Positions 35,330-45,884 of a stretch of 64,000 bases of DNA are shown in pieces. Under the pieces are notes generated by a model. That model was not told where the DNA came from, ran no database searches, and saw nothing but the letters and a program-made list of their open reading frames with translations. The translations under genes were made by a program, and so were the position numbers. Origin of the DNA: Larix kaempferi. Lineage: Eukaryota > Streptophyta > Pinopsida > Pinales > Pinaceae. The DNA is taken from positions 8,178,001 to 8,242,000 of the forward strand of contig BSBM01000092.1 in the NCBI GenBank assembly GCA_027924585.1, in the 5' to 3' direction. The first letter of the stretch is position 1; every line of letters begins with the position of its first letter.

Positions 35330-36423
35330 GGGGAATCTTTTGCTCCCTTGTTGAAAGCTAGTCTGTTGGCATGTGGTGGGGGTGCATTTGGCCGTGCCTG
35401 AGGTTAGTTGAAGCCTTTGTTGGGAGGGAAACTATTGTTTTGTTTTCGATAAGGTGGTGGTATAAAGCCTGGTCTTCGGTTGTCTGAAAAGGTTCTGAAC
35501 CTATCTCTGTTTCTGCTTATGTTATCATTCCTTGATTGTCCATGTTCATAGCAGAGTCTTACCTTGTGTAAAGTCACATCTAGGGTTTTGGGCATGTCAA
35601 ATTCGATCTTCTCTCTAAAATTTGGTGGTAGGCATCCCAAGAATTTTCGTATCTTGACTTTTTCATCCTTTATATAAGGAACATAATGCAGTAGATCCAA
35701 AAATCTGTTGATGAAAGATTCCATAGTTAGGGAGCCCATTTTAAGTTCATGAAATTCTTTGATCTTTTTGTCAAAGAATATTTCAAACATGTATTTGTCT
35801 TGAAACAATTTGTTGAAAGCATTCCACTTTATGTCTCTCACTTCCTACCCTTTGGAGTGTTTCAAGTCTCTCCACCATCTGGTTGCTTTACCATTTAAGT
35901 TGTAAATAGCCAGTCGGGCTTGCATTTTACTGGAATAGTTGTGGACTTTGAAATACTTGTTCATCCCTAACAGCCACTGCTTAGCCTTTTCCCTGGTATT
36001 TATCTCTCTGTCATATGTTGGGGCTTTGATTTTCCTGAATTCTCCTTGTAGACTGTCATCATTGTTCCTCATTTTCTTGTAAGGAGACGGTGAGTCATCC
36101 TCATTGGAGGAGCTTTTACAGTCTTCTTCCATATAATCAGGTATGTGTTCTTCATGCATATCCTCTTTCGGACTGATGGATATTTTTGTGTGACCGTTAT
36201 TTTCCTTGGTTTTGTTGGCTGACTGGGTGGACTGTCCATGGGACCTTGCCCCTGTTAAGCTCTGAAGTAGAGCTTCATTTATGGCTTGTTGTTCCCGTCT
36301 TTCCTGCATATTATCATCCTTGAAACTCTGCAACTCATTTTGCAACTACTGTATTGATTTCATTAAATATGAGTTTAATTCCACCACGATCTCTTGCTCG
36401 TGTTGGAGAGTTGAAATTTCCAT
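35330..36423 (-). pseudogene. Chromovirus gag (broken)
   Basis: ATG at 36,423 opens a frame with a coiled, Gln/Glu-rich N-terminus. One stop near 36,346 is followed by an acidic Ser-rich linker, then the gag domain (KIKAPTYDREINTREKAKQW, GKATRWWRDLKHSKG). Another stop sits near 35,842 before IKWNAFNKLFQDKYMFE and LGCLPPNFREKIEFD. A zinc knuckle just past 35,330 is damaged: its first Cys is Trp and its second Phe (WWKFQGPHYFKDC). All parts share one frame. Confidence 0.88.
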
Positions 36424-36622
36424 GTATGTTGCTGTCTTTTTCTATATTCATACTCAGACTTTGATTGTACCTACAATGTCGTATCAATGTTAAGAACATA
36501 AATCTGTTAGTTCATATACACATAAAAAAATAAAATTATAAATGTATGTTTTGATTTATAAGTATCTGCAACAGATGTTTTTCCCGTAATGATCCCAATA
36601 GGTCACTTAGTATTGTAGCTGG

Positions 36623-36634
36623 GCTCTGATACCA
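36623..36634 (-). other. Chromovirus primer-binding site
   Basis: The minus strand reads TGGTATCAGAGC, the exact initiator Met-tRNA match, two bases from the LTR end at 36,637. Confidence 0.95.
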
Positions 36635-36636
36635 CT

Positions 36637-39600
36637 TGTAATGTCCCTCAAAACAGTAAAAATTAAAAAAAAATTAACTTATTACTAACATTGCATAAAC
36701 AGATCATATATAACAAATTAACTTCAGTATTGGGAAGTTATATCAGTGTTTGTTTGAAGAAATGAGAAACTATGTTCTAAGAGAGTTGGTCTTATAAATT
36801 ATGTTTTCTGAGGAAGCGATGAGTAAGGTAGTGTGAGGTGCATAACACAATCATGTATGGTCTAAATAACAATTTTAATACTAGTATAGTACTTTAAAGT
36901 TTCTTTTTAATGACGTCACTTCTAAATCTTAAATGTGTGCTTGGTTTCATTTAAATGTTTAAACTGGTTTATATCACTAATTCAGGCCTGATGGAATTTA
37001 TGAGAAGGGTATGAGTACTTATGGGGTCTTTGAGTTTGGTAGTCGTGCTACCGGTGTTGCTGTCGAGAGGTAAGGGATGAGTATTTGGGTTATCTCGGGA
37101 TTACTTAGCAATCTTTGCTAAATCAATTACTCGGATTATGTTTTGCAGGCATAAGAGGGCTCTTCCCTAAACTACCTGCAACAACTGCCTAGCCAGATCC
37201 TAGTTTTATGAATTGAGAAGGTCTAAGGAACACTTTGAATAAGACATGAATTAAAATAACTAGGGGTTGCACTACCACGACTTAACTATATCGTTTGGAT
37301 AAAATTGAAGCGCTAGTGGATGTTTGGTTGTAGCTTTAAATGCCACCCAAGTGGTCTTCACATGGCTCACTTGCCAGCTGGAAGGAGGGTTTAAGTTTTG
37401 GTCTAAAACGATAGTGTTGCTATTTCATGGTTTTGGTTTGGGGCAACAATTTCATGCTACGTCTGGTCTCGAATATGCTTTGACCTAAGCTAAGCTCATT
37501 GTTAGCGCAGTTGCAGCTATGGTGGCGAGGAGATGGAGGGTGCTACGATTATATGACTGGTAAACTTCTTCCCTTAGCTAAAGAGTCCTTCGTTATTCTT
37601 TCTGCATATGATTGTTTGCTTCTATCTAACTCGTGGTTTTTATGGATTCACTAGCAGGTTTACAGGTATGGGTATCCCCTGCGTTGGGTGCTAGCAAGTG
37701 ACAGGAAGATATGGGATTTGGCGTAATACTGGTAAGCCCAGGTCCTCCTAATATTTGTTCCTTCCTGTCACAGCTCATGGATATAAGCTCTGTAGTTTTG
37801 AGCTCTTTTAAAGAATGTAACTTCGTTGAGTCCTTTGGGATCACTGTAACTAATTTTGAAGTTCTAATGGGTCATTGCTGGTTTAGTCAGTAATTGAGAG
37901 GAAAACGACTATGAGGAAGTGTATTTGGACTGTTTTGGATTTTGAACCTGTTGGTCAATGTTTATTTTGTTGATATATGATGAGATAACCCTTGAGGGTT
38001 TCATGTTTGCTATTGTAGATGAATGTATGGCTCTGTAAAAAAAATATTTAAAACTTTGATGGGAATTACCCACAGTGTTTATGTTTTGGGGTTTTGAATA
38101 CAATAATGGTGTTTGGATTTTTATGTGTTTCTCACTGAGTATGACATGTCAACACTGTTTTCTAGCAAATGCCCTTGTTGTTTTTAGGTACCTCTGTAAG
38201 TTTTGTTTTATGGATTTAGGCGTAGGGTTTATGTGGATGAAAAATCATGCCACTGGCAGAGAGAATGACTTGGAACGTTTTTGGTAATTTCTAGAGTGTG
38301 ATGGCTTTGTGTTTTAGCTTTGGCATGAAGAAATTTCTATTGATAATTAGATGAGCATTTTTCGTTGAGAGAGTAGCTCTGTTTTTCACATATGTTGGCC
38401 CATGGATGGCTTCTTTCTAAATGATGGTGTTAACCCTCTATGGATTTCGTGGGTTGAATTTATTTTAATGGATGAATGTTTTAAAAGGTGAAGCTAGAAA
38501 GGCGTTTGATTTCTATACTGTAATGCAGGGTTTCGCCCAAGTTTAAGATCGACTTCTGTTGAGTCGAAACGAAATGATGAAAGCCCCAAAATAGGGAATT
38601 TGTGTTTGATAGTTTGTTTGACCTGGACATTATATGAACAGTAGATGATCTTATGTTATGGGTTTAAATATATCAGCGATCCTAAATATGCTATGTTGAT
38701 GGATAGTTTCGAAGAGTTGACCTGTGTTTTTTTGTTTGTTTCTTTAAAATAATAAATGAGATGGACTGAGTTTCGACTACGTTGGTTTCGTGGATCCTTG
38801 AGAGATCCTTGTTTTGGAAAACTAAGTTTCAATCTTGCTCGGTAAAAAGGTTAAACCCTAGCTTTCTTGTATTTGAATAATTTAAATGTACAGCATGAGG
38901 GTTTGGGAAAATAATGCGCTTTCGTTTTGTAAAGGTTAATAGTTCAGGCATCAACATTATTAAATAAAAGTTTTGATACTAGTGGTTCTATCTATATAGG
39001 TATCTAGCATAGGCTAGCTAGGCTAGCTAGGCTAGCCCTGCTAGATCTTTGAAACATTTAGGGTAGATGCTTAAATTCAACAGAAATAATAACTGAAATT
39101 TTGAACCTAGAGTTTAAACCCCGAGAGCCCATGCCAATTGGCCCTTGCTCCATAAAAGAAAATAAAAATGATAATGTATATGAAACATGAATGATGTATA
39201 ATAATTCCTACCTTAACATCTAAATCTAATTGAACTGTGTGGAAATTTTGTAGTTCATACCTAATTCTTGAAGCTTGATCTTCCATTACAGAATCTGCAC
39301 ACTCAAACACTAGTTAATGGAAAAATGTATTGACCTAGCTAACCTGTAGGATGATCTTTAACTAAATAACCTTGGGACTACCATGTTCCTCCCAACCATG
39401 ACCCTTAGACCATTCCTGGTTCTAACTGGATCCCCCCGAGCTGGTTCCAACATGCAATAAGAGAAGTAGAGGACCTAGGATAGGCTGCTGATCAAATCTG
39501 GGAAAATAGTAAGCTTCTTCAGTTCTGTAGAATAATTCTCTTCTATTACCATAAGAGAATGATAGTAAGAAAAGATGATCCCTCTCTTGGGGTCCGCCCT

Positions 39601-42396
39601 TCTTTATATAGGTTAGTTTGTTTAGAATATAGTTGTTGAGTTTAAATAATAATATTTCAGCTTTTAATTTAAATTGAATTATAACATTTATGAAAGGTAT
39701 TTCACTAATTGTTCACTCCTAGTTTATCTAGGACCTTTATTTTGTTACAATTAGAGGTATCTTTAAGTTGGATTACAAGTAATAATAATAATAACATGAG
39801 AATTATTTTATACATAACCTTTATGCATGCTATTTTACATAAGTAGTCTTTCCTTTTATAAATAATCAATCGGGTTATTCAATAATTTAAAATATGATAA
39901 CTCTTTGATTTAGTTATGTACATATCATAATAATTCTTTGATAATTATTAATCACAGGGTCCAAGTCTTTGGACAAGATCTTTTGGTAAGCTTGGATAGT
40001 TGGCTAGGTTTAGGTGCCTCTAGGTCCATTTTGCATGTTGGATTCCCTCGTTTAACATGGTAGTTCCCGCAGTCCTTGATGATAGATAGAAAATTATTCA
40101 TTTAACCAATTTAAATAACTGTGATGAAAGTGCTATTCAGAGTCTTCTCGATTCAACACTTTTAAGATCAAGTAACCCCGAGTGCTCTTTAGAGCTTTTA
40201 GCTCAACACTCTCACATGGGCGTTACGCTAGTGCAATTCTAGAGCATTTCCGCTCAACACTAGTACAAGAATGTGGTTGTGAAGCACATCTAGAATGTAG
40301 AAATGGCCTCGGATCCGGTATTTTTTATCAAGCTCGGAGTGCTCCAGGGCTTATGCCCAATACATAATATATCATCTAGGTACACCGGGGCTTATGCCCA
40401 GTACATAGGTCATTAGTGTGTTCTCGATTCCATGCTCAACACATCATACAACTCAATCATGTAAACCATAACTCTGCACAGTATGTAACAAAAGGTCAAT
40501 CTCAGTATATCAGGGTTTGTACCCAACCTCATAATAAAACATAAATCAATACATTGGGGATTTCTGCCCAGTCTAAAATACTAGTCTGCATCAATCTGGG
40601 TCCACGCCCAATATGTAAATTCTATGAAAGAAATGAATCATATGCACTGGGGCTTATGCCTGTAATACCTCAATTTTGACTCTTATGAAATATTGGCTTT
40701 TAATGTAAATCTTGTATACGTGTGATGTATGTTTCCCTAGCGTGGAGCTCAAGGCCAAGGCACCGCTAGTGTATGTTTGGATTTTATTTAGAATGGACAA
40801 ACATTTGATATTTTGTTACTCATGTGTTATTAAGCCATGGAATATTGTAAATGATGTAAATATTAATATTTCAATAAAATACCAAAACTGGCTATAGAAG
40901 CAACGAATGAGAAGGGGCCATGTGTGTTCCACTAGGGAGTGGTGAGGGGGTTGTGGGGATGAACCATATGCTGCCAAATGTCAATGTGAGAACCAATTTG
41001 ACTTTCCTTGCTGACATTTAATTCTGTTGTAGCGAAGTTGTTGAAGAATTCAGTCCATAGTTTCAATGGAGCATGGGCAGCCCAGAAATTCATATGGCAG
41101 AGTATGGGCTCTGTTTTCTTGTACCACAAGTCACTCTACCTCATGGGAATTGGTTCTTCCTCATTCCCATTCCATGGTTGAACACCCCAGCATCAATTTT
41201 CATCCATTATGAATTCCTAGCAGTGAGAAAAACCAGAAATCACAACTTTGCAAGAACCCACGTTTTGAAGAGCCATAAACTCCCAGAATTGAGTATGGAC
41301 AGTGAAATCCAATGGGGGATCCATAGATATGAACCTTGGGGCGAAATTGGGAGTATTAGATACCCCGAAATCCATTGGAAAACCCAGTTTTTATAGCCTA
41401 GAAATCAAGTGACGGGATTGAGTTATTGGATGACGGAATTGTGAGAAATCCAAGTGTGAATGACTATGCAGAGGTTGGGTTTGCTTGATAAACCCAGTGA
41501 AGGCTATAATCTCAAGGAATTAGCAGTTAGACCTTTCTATACCCACCCTGAAGAGCACTAGAGGGAAGGGACACCTGAGAGACTGTGCAGCAGAGAAGGG
41601 GACCTTCCTTGTGTTGGGTGTGGTAGGTATTGTGGGTGCCATGACTGTTGAGTTCATTTGAGATGCCTGTAGCTTTGTGGTTGAGATCACTGGCTTAGCA
41701 TTTCCCTCCTTTGTCTTTTGTATGTTTGATAAACCCAACTGTGAGTTGGCTTAGCATAGCTGTTGAGTGAAACCATGGTTGTGAGTGAGCCAATTTAGTT
41801 CCTCCTTAGTGGATACGCAACCCAGCTCAGGTGTTATCTCTCAGCTGAAAGGATACAGGCTGGACAGAGATCTATGGTTGGGTGAAATGTTGCTCTCACA
41901 TAGCCAGTTGTTTAGACAGCTTCATCTCAAAGATAAGTAGTCCCTGTGGTTTAAATTATGATCATTATGTGTTCGGTTCTGAATGTTAATTGTCCATGTT
42001 AATGAAATGAAATGATTATCTTAATGCAATTGATATGAATTCTGTGCATAGCATGAGAACGAGATTGAATTCTCTGCATGTTGAACCATCATATGCCTGT
42101 GATAGATATGCTGGTGCATTACTGTTTGTGTACTTGCAAATATGATTTAATTCCGTTGTGTTTATATTGAGTATGAATTTGCACACATAAGTTTTTATTT
42201 ATTATGAATTTCTGAGTAATGTATGGGGTTGAGTTTACCGAATAAGCTCGGTATATTTGGTCATGTTTCCTTCCTTGCATTGGATCGATGGAAGGGGATG
42301 TGACAATGCCCAATATAACAAAATAAATCATATGTGTTGGGGCTTAATCCCAATATATAACATAAAAAATAGTCAGTCAAAATTCGAGATATTACA
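36637..42396 (-). mobile_element. Giant-LTR chromovirus, 5' LTR (about 4.1 kb, interrupted)
   Basis: The plus strand starts TGTAATGTCCC and ends GATATTACA. Without the solo LTR at 40,661-42,305 and its duplicate it is about 4.11 kb, against about 4.13 kb for the partner. The uninterrupted Tat-like target site survives at 37,770-37,774. No genes are seen in it; a GC-poor U3-like end carries the GGGCTTATGCCCA-type palindromes at 40,330-40,660. Confidence 0.92.
40661..42305. mobile_element. Solo LTR inserted in the giant LTR
   Basis: A 1,645-bp insertion beginning TGTAATACC and ending GATGTGACA, flanked by a perfect 5-bp duplication ATGCC (40,656-40,660 and 42,306-42,310). The empty site is preserved at 31,694-31,698 in the partner LTR. 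It holds no internal region or coding homology, so it is the product of LTR-LTR recombination. Orientation cannot be fixed; TGTCACATCCCC on the minus strand resembles a common Gypsy LTR start. Confidence 0.9.
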
Positions 42397-43907
42397 GACA
42401 GTAAAGTCGAATTTACACTGCCCTCCATCCAACCTTCGGTTCTAGAGAATTCGACCATATGCAGTAAATCCATACCCATTATATCAAAGAAATGCACAAA
42501 GAGATCGACAGACCACCCATCGGGCCCAGGGCTCTTGTCTCTCTTAAAAGCTTTTAAAACTTCTTCAATCTCTTTTAAACTGATAGGCTTGCCAATTTCT
42601 GCACCATCTTCCTTAGAAAATAAAGTATGATAGTGTTTAAGAACACTAAGTTGAGCCTCTAAATCTGAAGACTTCGGATCCTTGAACAGATTCTGAAAAT
42701 GCTGACACGCCAGCTCTTCCATTTTCTTTTGCTCGCTGATTTCGGTACCCGAGCTGTCATCAATAAACCAAATAGAATTTAAGTTTCTTCGGTAAGATGC
42801 ATAATTGTGAAAAAAAACTGTGTTTGCATCACCCAATTCAACCCATAGAGATCTGCTCTTTAACCTCCAGGTGCTTTCTTCAAGTTCCAATAAGTCATCA
42901 AGTTTGCTCTGAAGAGACTTCAACATGTGTCGATCTTCATCTGAAAAAAGACCATCCAAATTGAGAAGATGAAGCTGCTTGATTTGGGTTTTTATAGCAC
43001 ATAATTGATGTTGGATTTGTTTTTTTTTTGCTTTTTCCCAAATCTTAGTCTTATCCTTTAACCCTTTTAATTTAAAAATCAGAACCTCCATCGGATTAAG
43101 GAAATATGGAATATCAACATGGCACCAAAAGGATCTAACCAAATCACAAAACTTAGAATCCTTTAACCATGTGTTGTTGAATCTAAAAGGTCTGTGCGCT
43201 TTAAAAGCTAAATCATCAAACTATAAAAAGAGAGCTTCGTGATCAAAGATGTTTGTATGCTCAATCCAAGAGCGAAACTTGTCAAATTTGGTAGCAATCG
43301 AATGAGATATGAGAAAATGATCAAGTCTCTTGCTGATACAAAGATCCCCATCCCGTTTAGTTCTCCAAGTAGCTCCCATTTTCCTTGGAACAACATCTAA
43401 AAGTTGAACCCGTTCAAACATATCCTTAAAGAAATCAACTAAATCTTCAACCAATATTGTTTCCCCAGACTTTCGCTGCATACAGTGTGAGGTTGAGATC
43501 CCCTGCCACGATAAAATTTTGAGTGTTTAGAATGCCCGAAGCTTCAAGGGCAGTCCAAAAGGTTTCTCTCTCCCTGTAGGGACCATAAATATTAAGCAGA
43601 GCCATCTCAAAGTCATTTGTGAGGAAGGGACCATTCAATAACATACCCCCATAGTTTTAAATGGTTTGAAGGAGGTAGTTTTAGGGTTCCATCCTGTTAA
43701 CAGACCACCCAAAACACCACATGAATCCATAGCAAAAATGTACCAATAGGGCATGTAAGTAGAAAAAACTTCCACAACATGTTCAGTCGAGCACATCGTT
43801 TCTTGAATACAAATAACATTTGGGCTAGTAGAATTGATAAAATTGAAGAGGGTCCTAGCCTTAGAAACTCTGCTAATCTCGTGCATATTGAAGGACAATA
43901 CTGACAT
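42397..43907 (-). pseudogene. LINE ORF2, 5' part: endonuclease and RT N-terminus
   Basis: ATG at 43,907 begins MSVLSFNMHEISRVSKARTL, the start of an AP-type endonuclease. VICIQETM carries the metal-binding Glu, NIYGPYRERETFW and IVAGDLNLTLY follow, and RLDHFLISHS and IFDHEALFL close the domain. The RT lead-in (WVELGDANTVFFHNYASYRR) and the first RT segment (VLKAFKRDKSPGPDGWSVDL) end at the chromovirus border. The reading continues at 12,227. The endonuclease nicks target DNA to prime reverse transcription. Frameshifts near 43,640 and 43,450 and stops disable it. Confidence 0.92.
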
Positions 43908-44686
43908 TAAGACAACAACTGTGAGGACTCACATGCTCTAAGGGTCCCCTGCGGAGAAACTAACTCAATGGGAAACAAGGATTCAATAGAACTTAAACGT
44001 TTAGACAGTGGAATGAAGACATCCCCAACCTTTTGGTCCTTGTGGGGTTTCTTCTTGCGGATAGTAACATTCATGCACCAAATGGAGGGAATGACATCCT
44101 CATCTAAAGCGATAGGGTTTTTTGCAAAAACATCCAAAGGAGAGATAGGGCATCTAGACATAGACAATAAATAAGAGGAAAAGGAATTAAGTGAGGAACC
44201 CTTAACCGTGAGATTGGACTATATATCTAGACATAGTCCTTTCGTGACATCAAAATCAACCAACATTGATGCAGACTGTTTATTAATTCCATAAATCAAG
44301 TTCTTGTCCATTCTAATGAACCGTCCTAAAGAGTTTCCAAAACCCTCAAAGATATTTTGAGTCCATAACTCGAAAGGGGATCCCGACATGAGGACCCATA
44401 GATATCTTATGCCCATGTACTCAGTGTTTGGATTGAAATTTGAATGCCAACATTTGAGATTGAGCGAACCATCCTTAACCAACTAGGTACACTCAAGGAT
44501 GGAGGGAATAAGGTCCTCGTTTGGTAAAATGAATGCAACCCATCCCTTCACCAGAAGAGTGGTTCTAGGCACCAACCCAAACTCCGGTGTCCAATTTTTG
44601 TTAACCCACTCCACAAGTTCAAAATGGGATACCCTAGTACCCTCGACCTTTCCCACTACAGCGCTTCGAGCCCTTCGAGACAGCAT
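43907..44686 (-). pseudogene. LINE ORF1 (DUF4283-like)
   Basis: One frame of about 259 codons from ATG 44,686 has two stops (near 44,480 and 44,216) and no frameshift. The middle part (YMGIRYLWVLMSGSPFELW, GFGNSLGRFIRMDK, SASMLVDFDVTKGLCLDI) follows the pattern of the DUF4283 domain found in ORF1 of plant LINEs, thought to bind RNA. Its stop TAA overlaps the ORF2 start by one base (TAATG, 43,909-43,905), suggesting coupled reinitiation. No zinc knuckle is visible downstream. Confidence 0.8.
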
Positions 44687-44689
44687 ACT

Positions 44690-45300
44690 TAATAAAAATA
44701 TCTATTATTAATGGGATGCTAAATGACACTAAAACCGCTATCACTTTTAGCTAATAGATCACACTGACCCCAACAAGAAAATATTAACCACCGAGCAGTC
44801 TCATCGGCCTGACGAGTTGGCCAATTATGAGGCAACCGGGGCCCGGAACAGTTGTCAAAATCTTTTCGAAGAGTTAAACGAGGCCGTCAAATCTTTTCAA
44901 AACGCTATAACTACTAAACGATACATATGTACATGGTCCGCCACACCACCAAATTATTGGTACCAAAGAATTTATTGGTGTTCCACGTTATTCTTCGGTA
45001 CATTGTGCGTTGTTCAACTCCAAATGTTTCATCGCCGATTCGCCTGCGAGCCTGCCTTATCACATGGGCACAAAAAGCGCACCTGTGGTGCAGCGACAGC
45101 CCGGCCATGGCCCTCTGGCAAAAATGCGTACGCTGGATGACGTAAATTTTAAATCTTAAATTGATTGAGAGAAAATATTGTCCGTGAAGGTTCAGTCAAA
45201 TTCATTGTCAGAAAAGTAGGGAAGGCAGCGGGCTCATTCAAACTCCATGTGAGTGATCGTGATTCGTGAAGCCAGGGTTTAAGCTACGGTCACATCATAT
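44690..45300. other. Unassigned DNA between LINE and CYP74 upstream region
   Basis: The 5' end of the LINE is somewhere near here but I cannot place it. An ORF of about 100 codons at 44,817-45,140 lacks an ATG start (it opens with TTG) and shows no recognisable domain, so I do not call it a gene. Confidence 0.5.
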
Positions 45301-45308
45301 TAATGTGA

Positions 45309-45575
45309 GTTATGAACCCTCAAATCAGAATTATTATGCAAATTATTCAACTCCACGTGATGCAGGCTGCAGGAAGCGTTAATTTTTTTATATTTGATGA
45401 AGTTCGAAAGTTGGAGTTACGAAGCCTCAAATCAGAATTATTATGCAAATAATTGAACTCGACGTGATGCAGGCTGCAGGAAGCGTTAATTTTTTTGTAT
45501 TTGATGAAGTTCGAAAGTTGGATAGCCTAATGAGTAATTTTTTATATTTGATGAACTTGGAAAGTTGGATAATGA
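45309..45575. repeat. 107-bp tandem duplication upstream of CYP74
   Basis: Two copies start at 45,309 and 45,416, sharing CTCAAATCAGAATTATTATG and GTGATGCAGGCTGCAGGAAG. A partial third copy follows at about 45,533-45,575 (ATTTGATGAACTTGGAAAGT). The array ends about 310 bp before the CYP74 start codon. Confidence 0.92.
45354..45359 (+). promoter_or_regulatory. Candidate G-box upstream of CYP74
   Basis: CACGTG, the palindromic binding site of bHLH and bZIP factors, lies in the first copy of the 107-bp duplication. The equivalent site in the second copy is GACGTG (45,461-45,466). G-boxes are common in jasmonate-responsive promoters, but a role here is inferred. Confidence 0.45.
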
Positions 45576-45884
45576 GGAACCACAAACTTAAAAGTAAAAA
45601 TGTGTAGTGTGTACGTTGTGACAATATGCAGTTTTCATTTTTACGGAATCAACTTCCTACATACTACATACTTCAATTTTAACAAACATAAATTAAATTT
45701 CGAATTTCCATATAAGACTTCAGTAATTTAAAAAATCTGTATACTACAAGTTTAGCTCCAAAAACGCTTTTAACCTTTTCACCGGTTCCTTTAACCATAC
45801 TCTGTTTAGGATGTTAAAGGCACGCCCGTCAATCTAACAAGTCGAGAACGATCAGTTTACTTGCAATCGAGTGGACAAGATAGG

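Noticed and set aside
41073-41396. ORF of 107 codons in the solo LTR
   Set aside because: It lies wholly inside a solo LTR and has no similarity to any domain I know.
44817-45140. Small gene of 107 codons upstream of CYP74
   Set aside because: No ATG at the start of the frame, no recognisable domain, and composition typical of chance ORFs.
45861-45884. Upstream TTG start for CYP74
   Set aside because: The frame is open to 45,861 but begins with TTG. A plant nuclear gene would start at ATG 45,885 or 45,888, both in good context.
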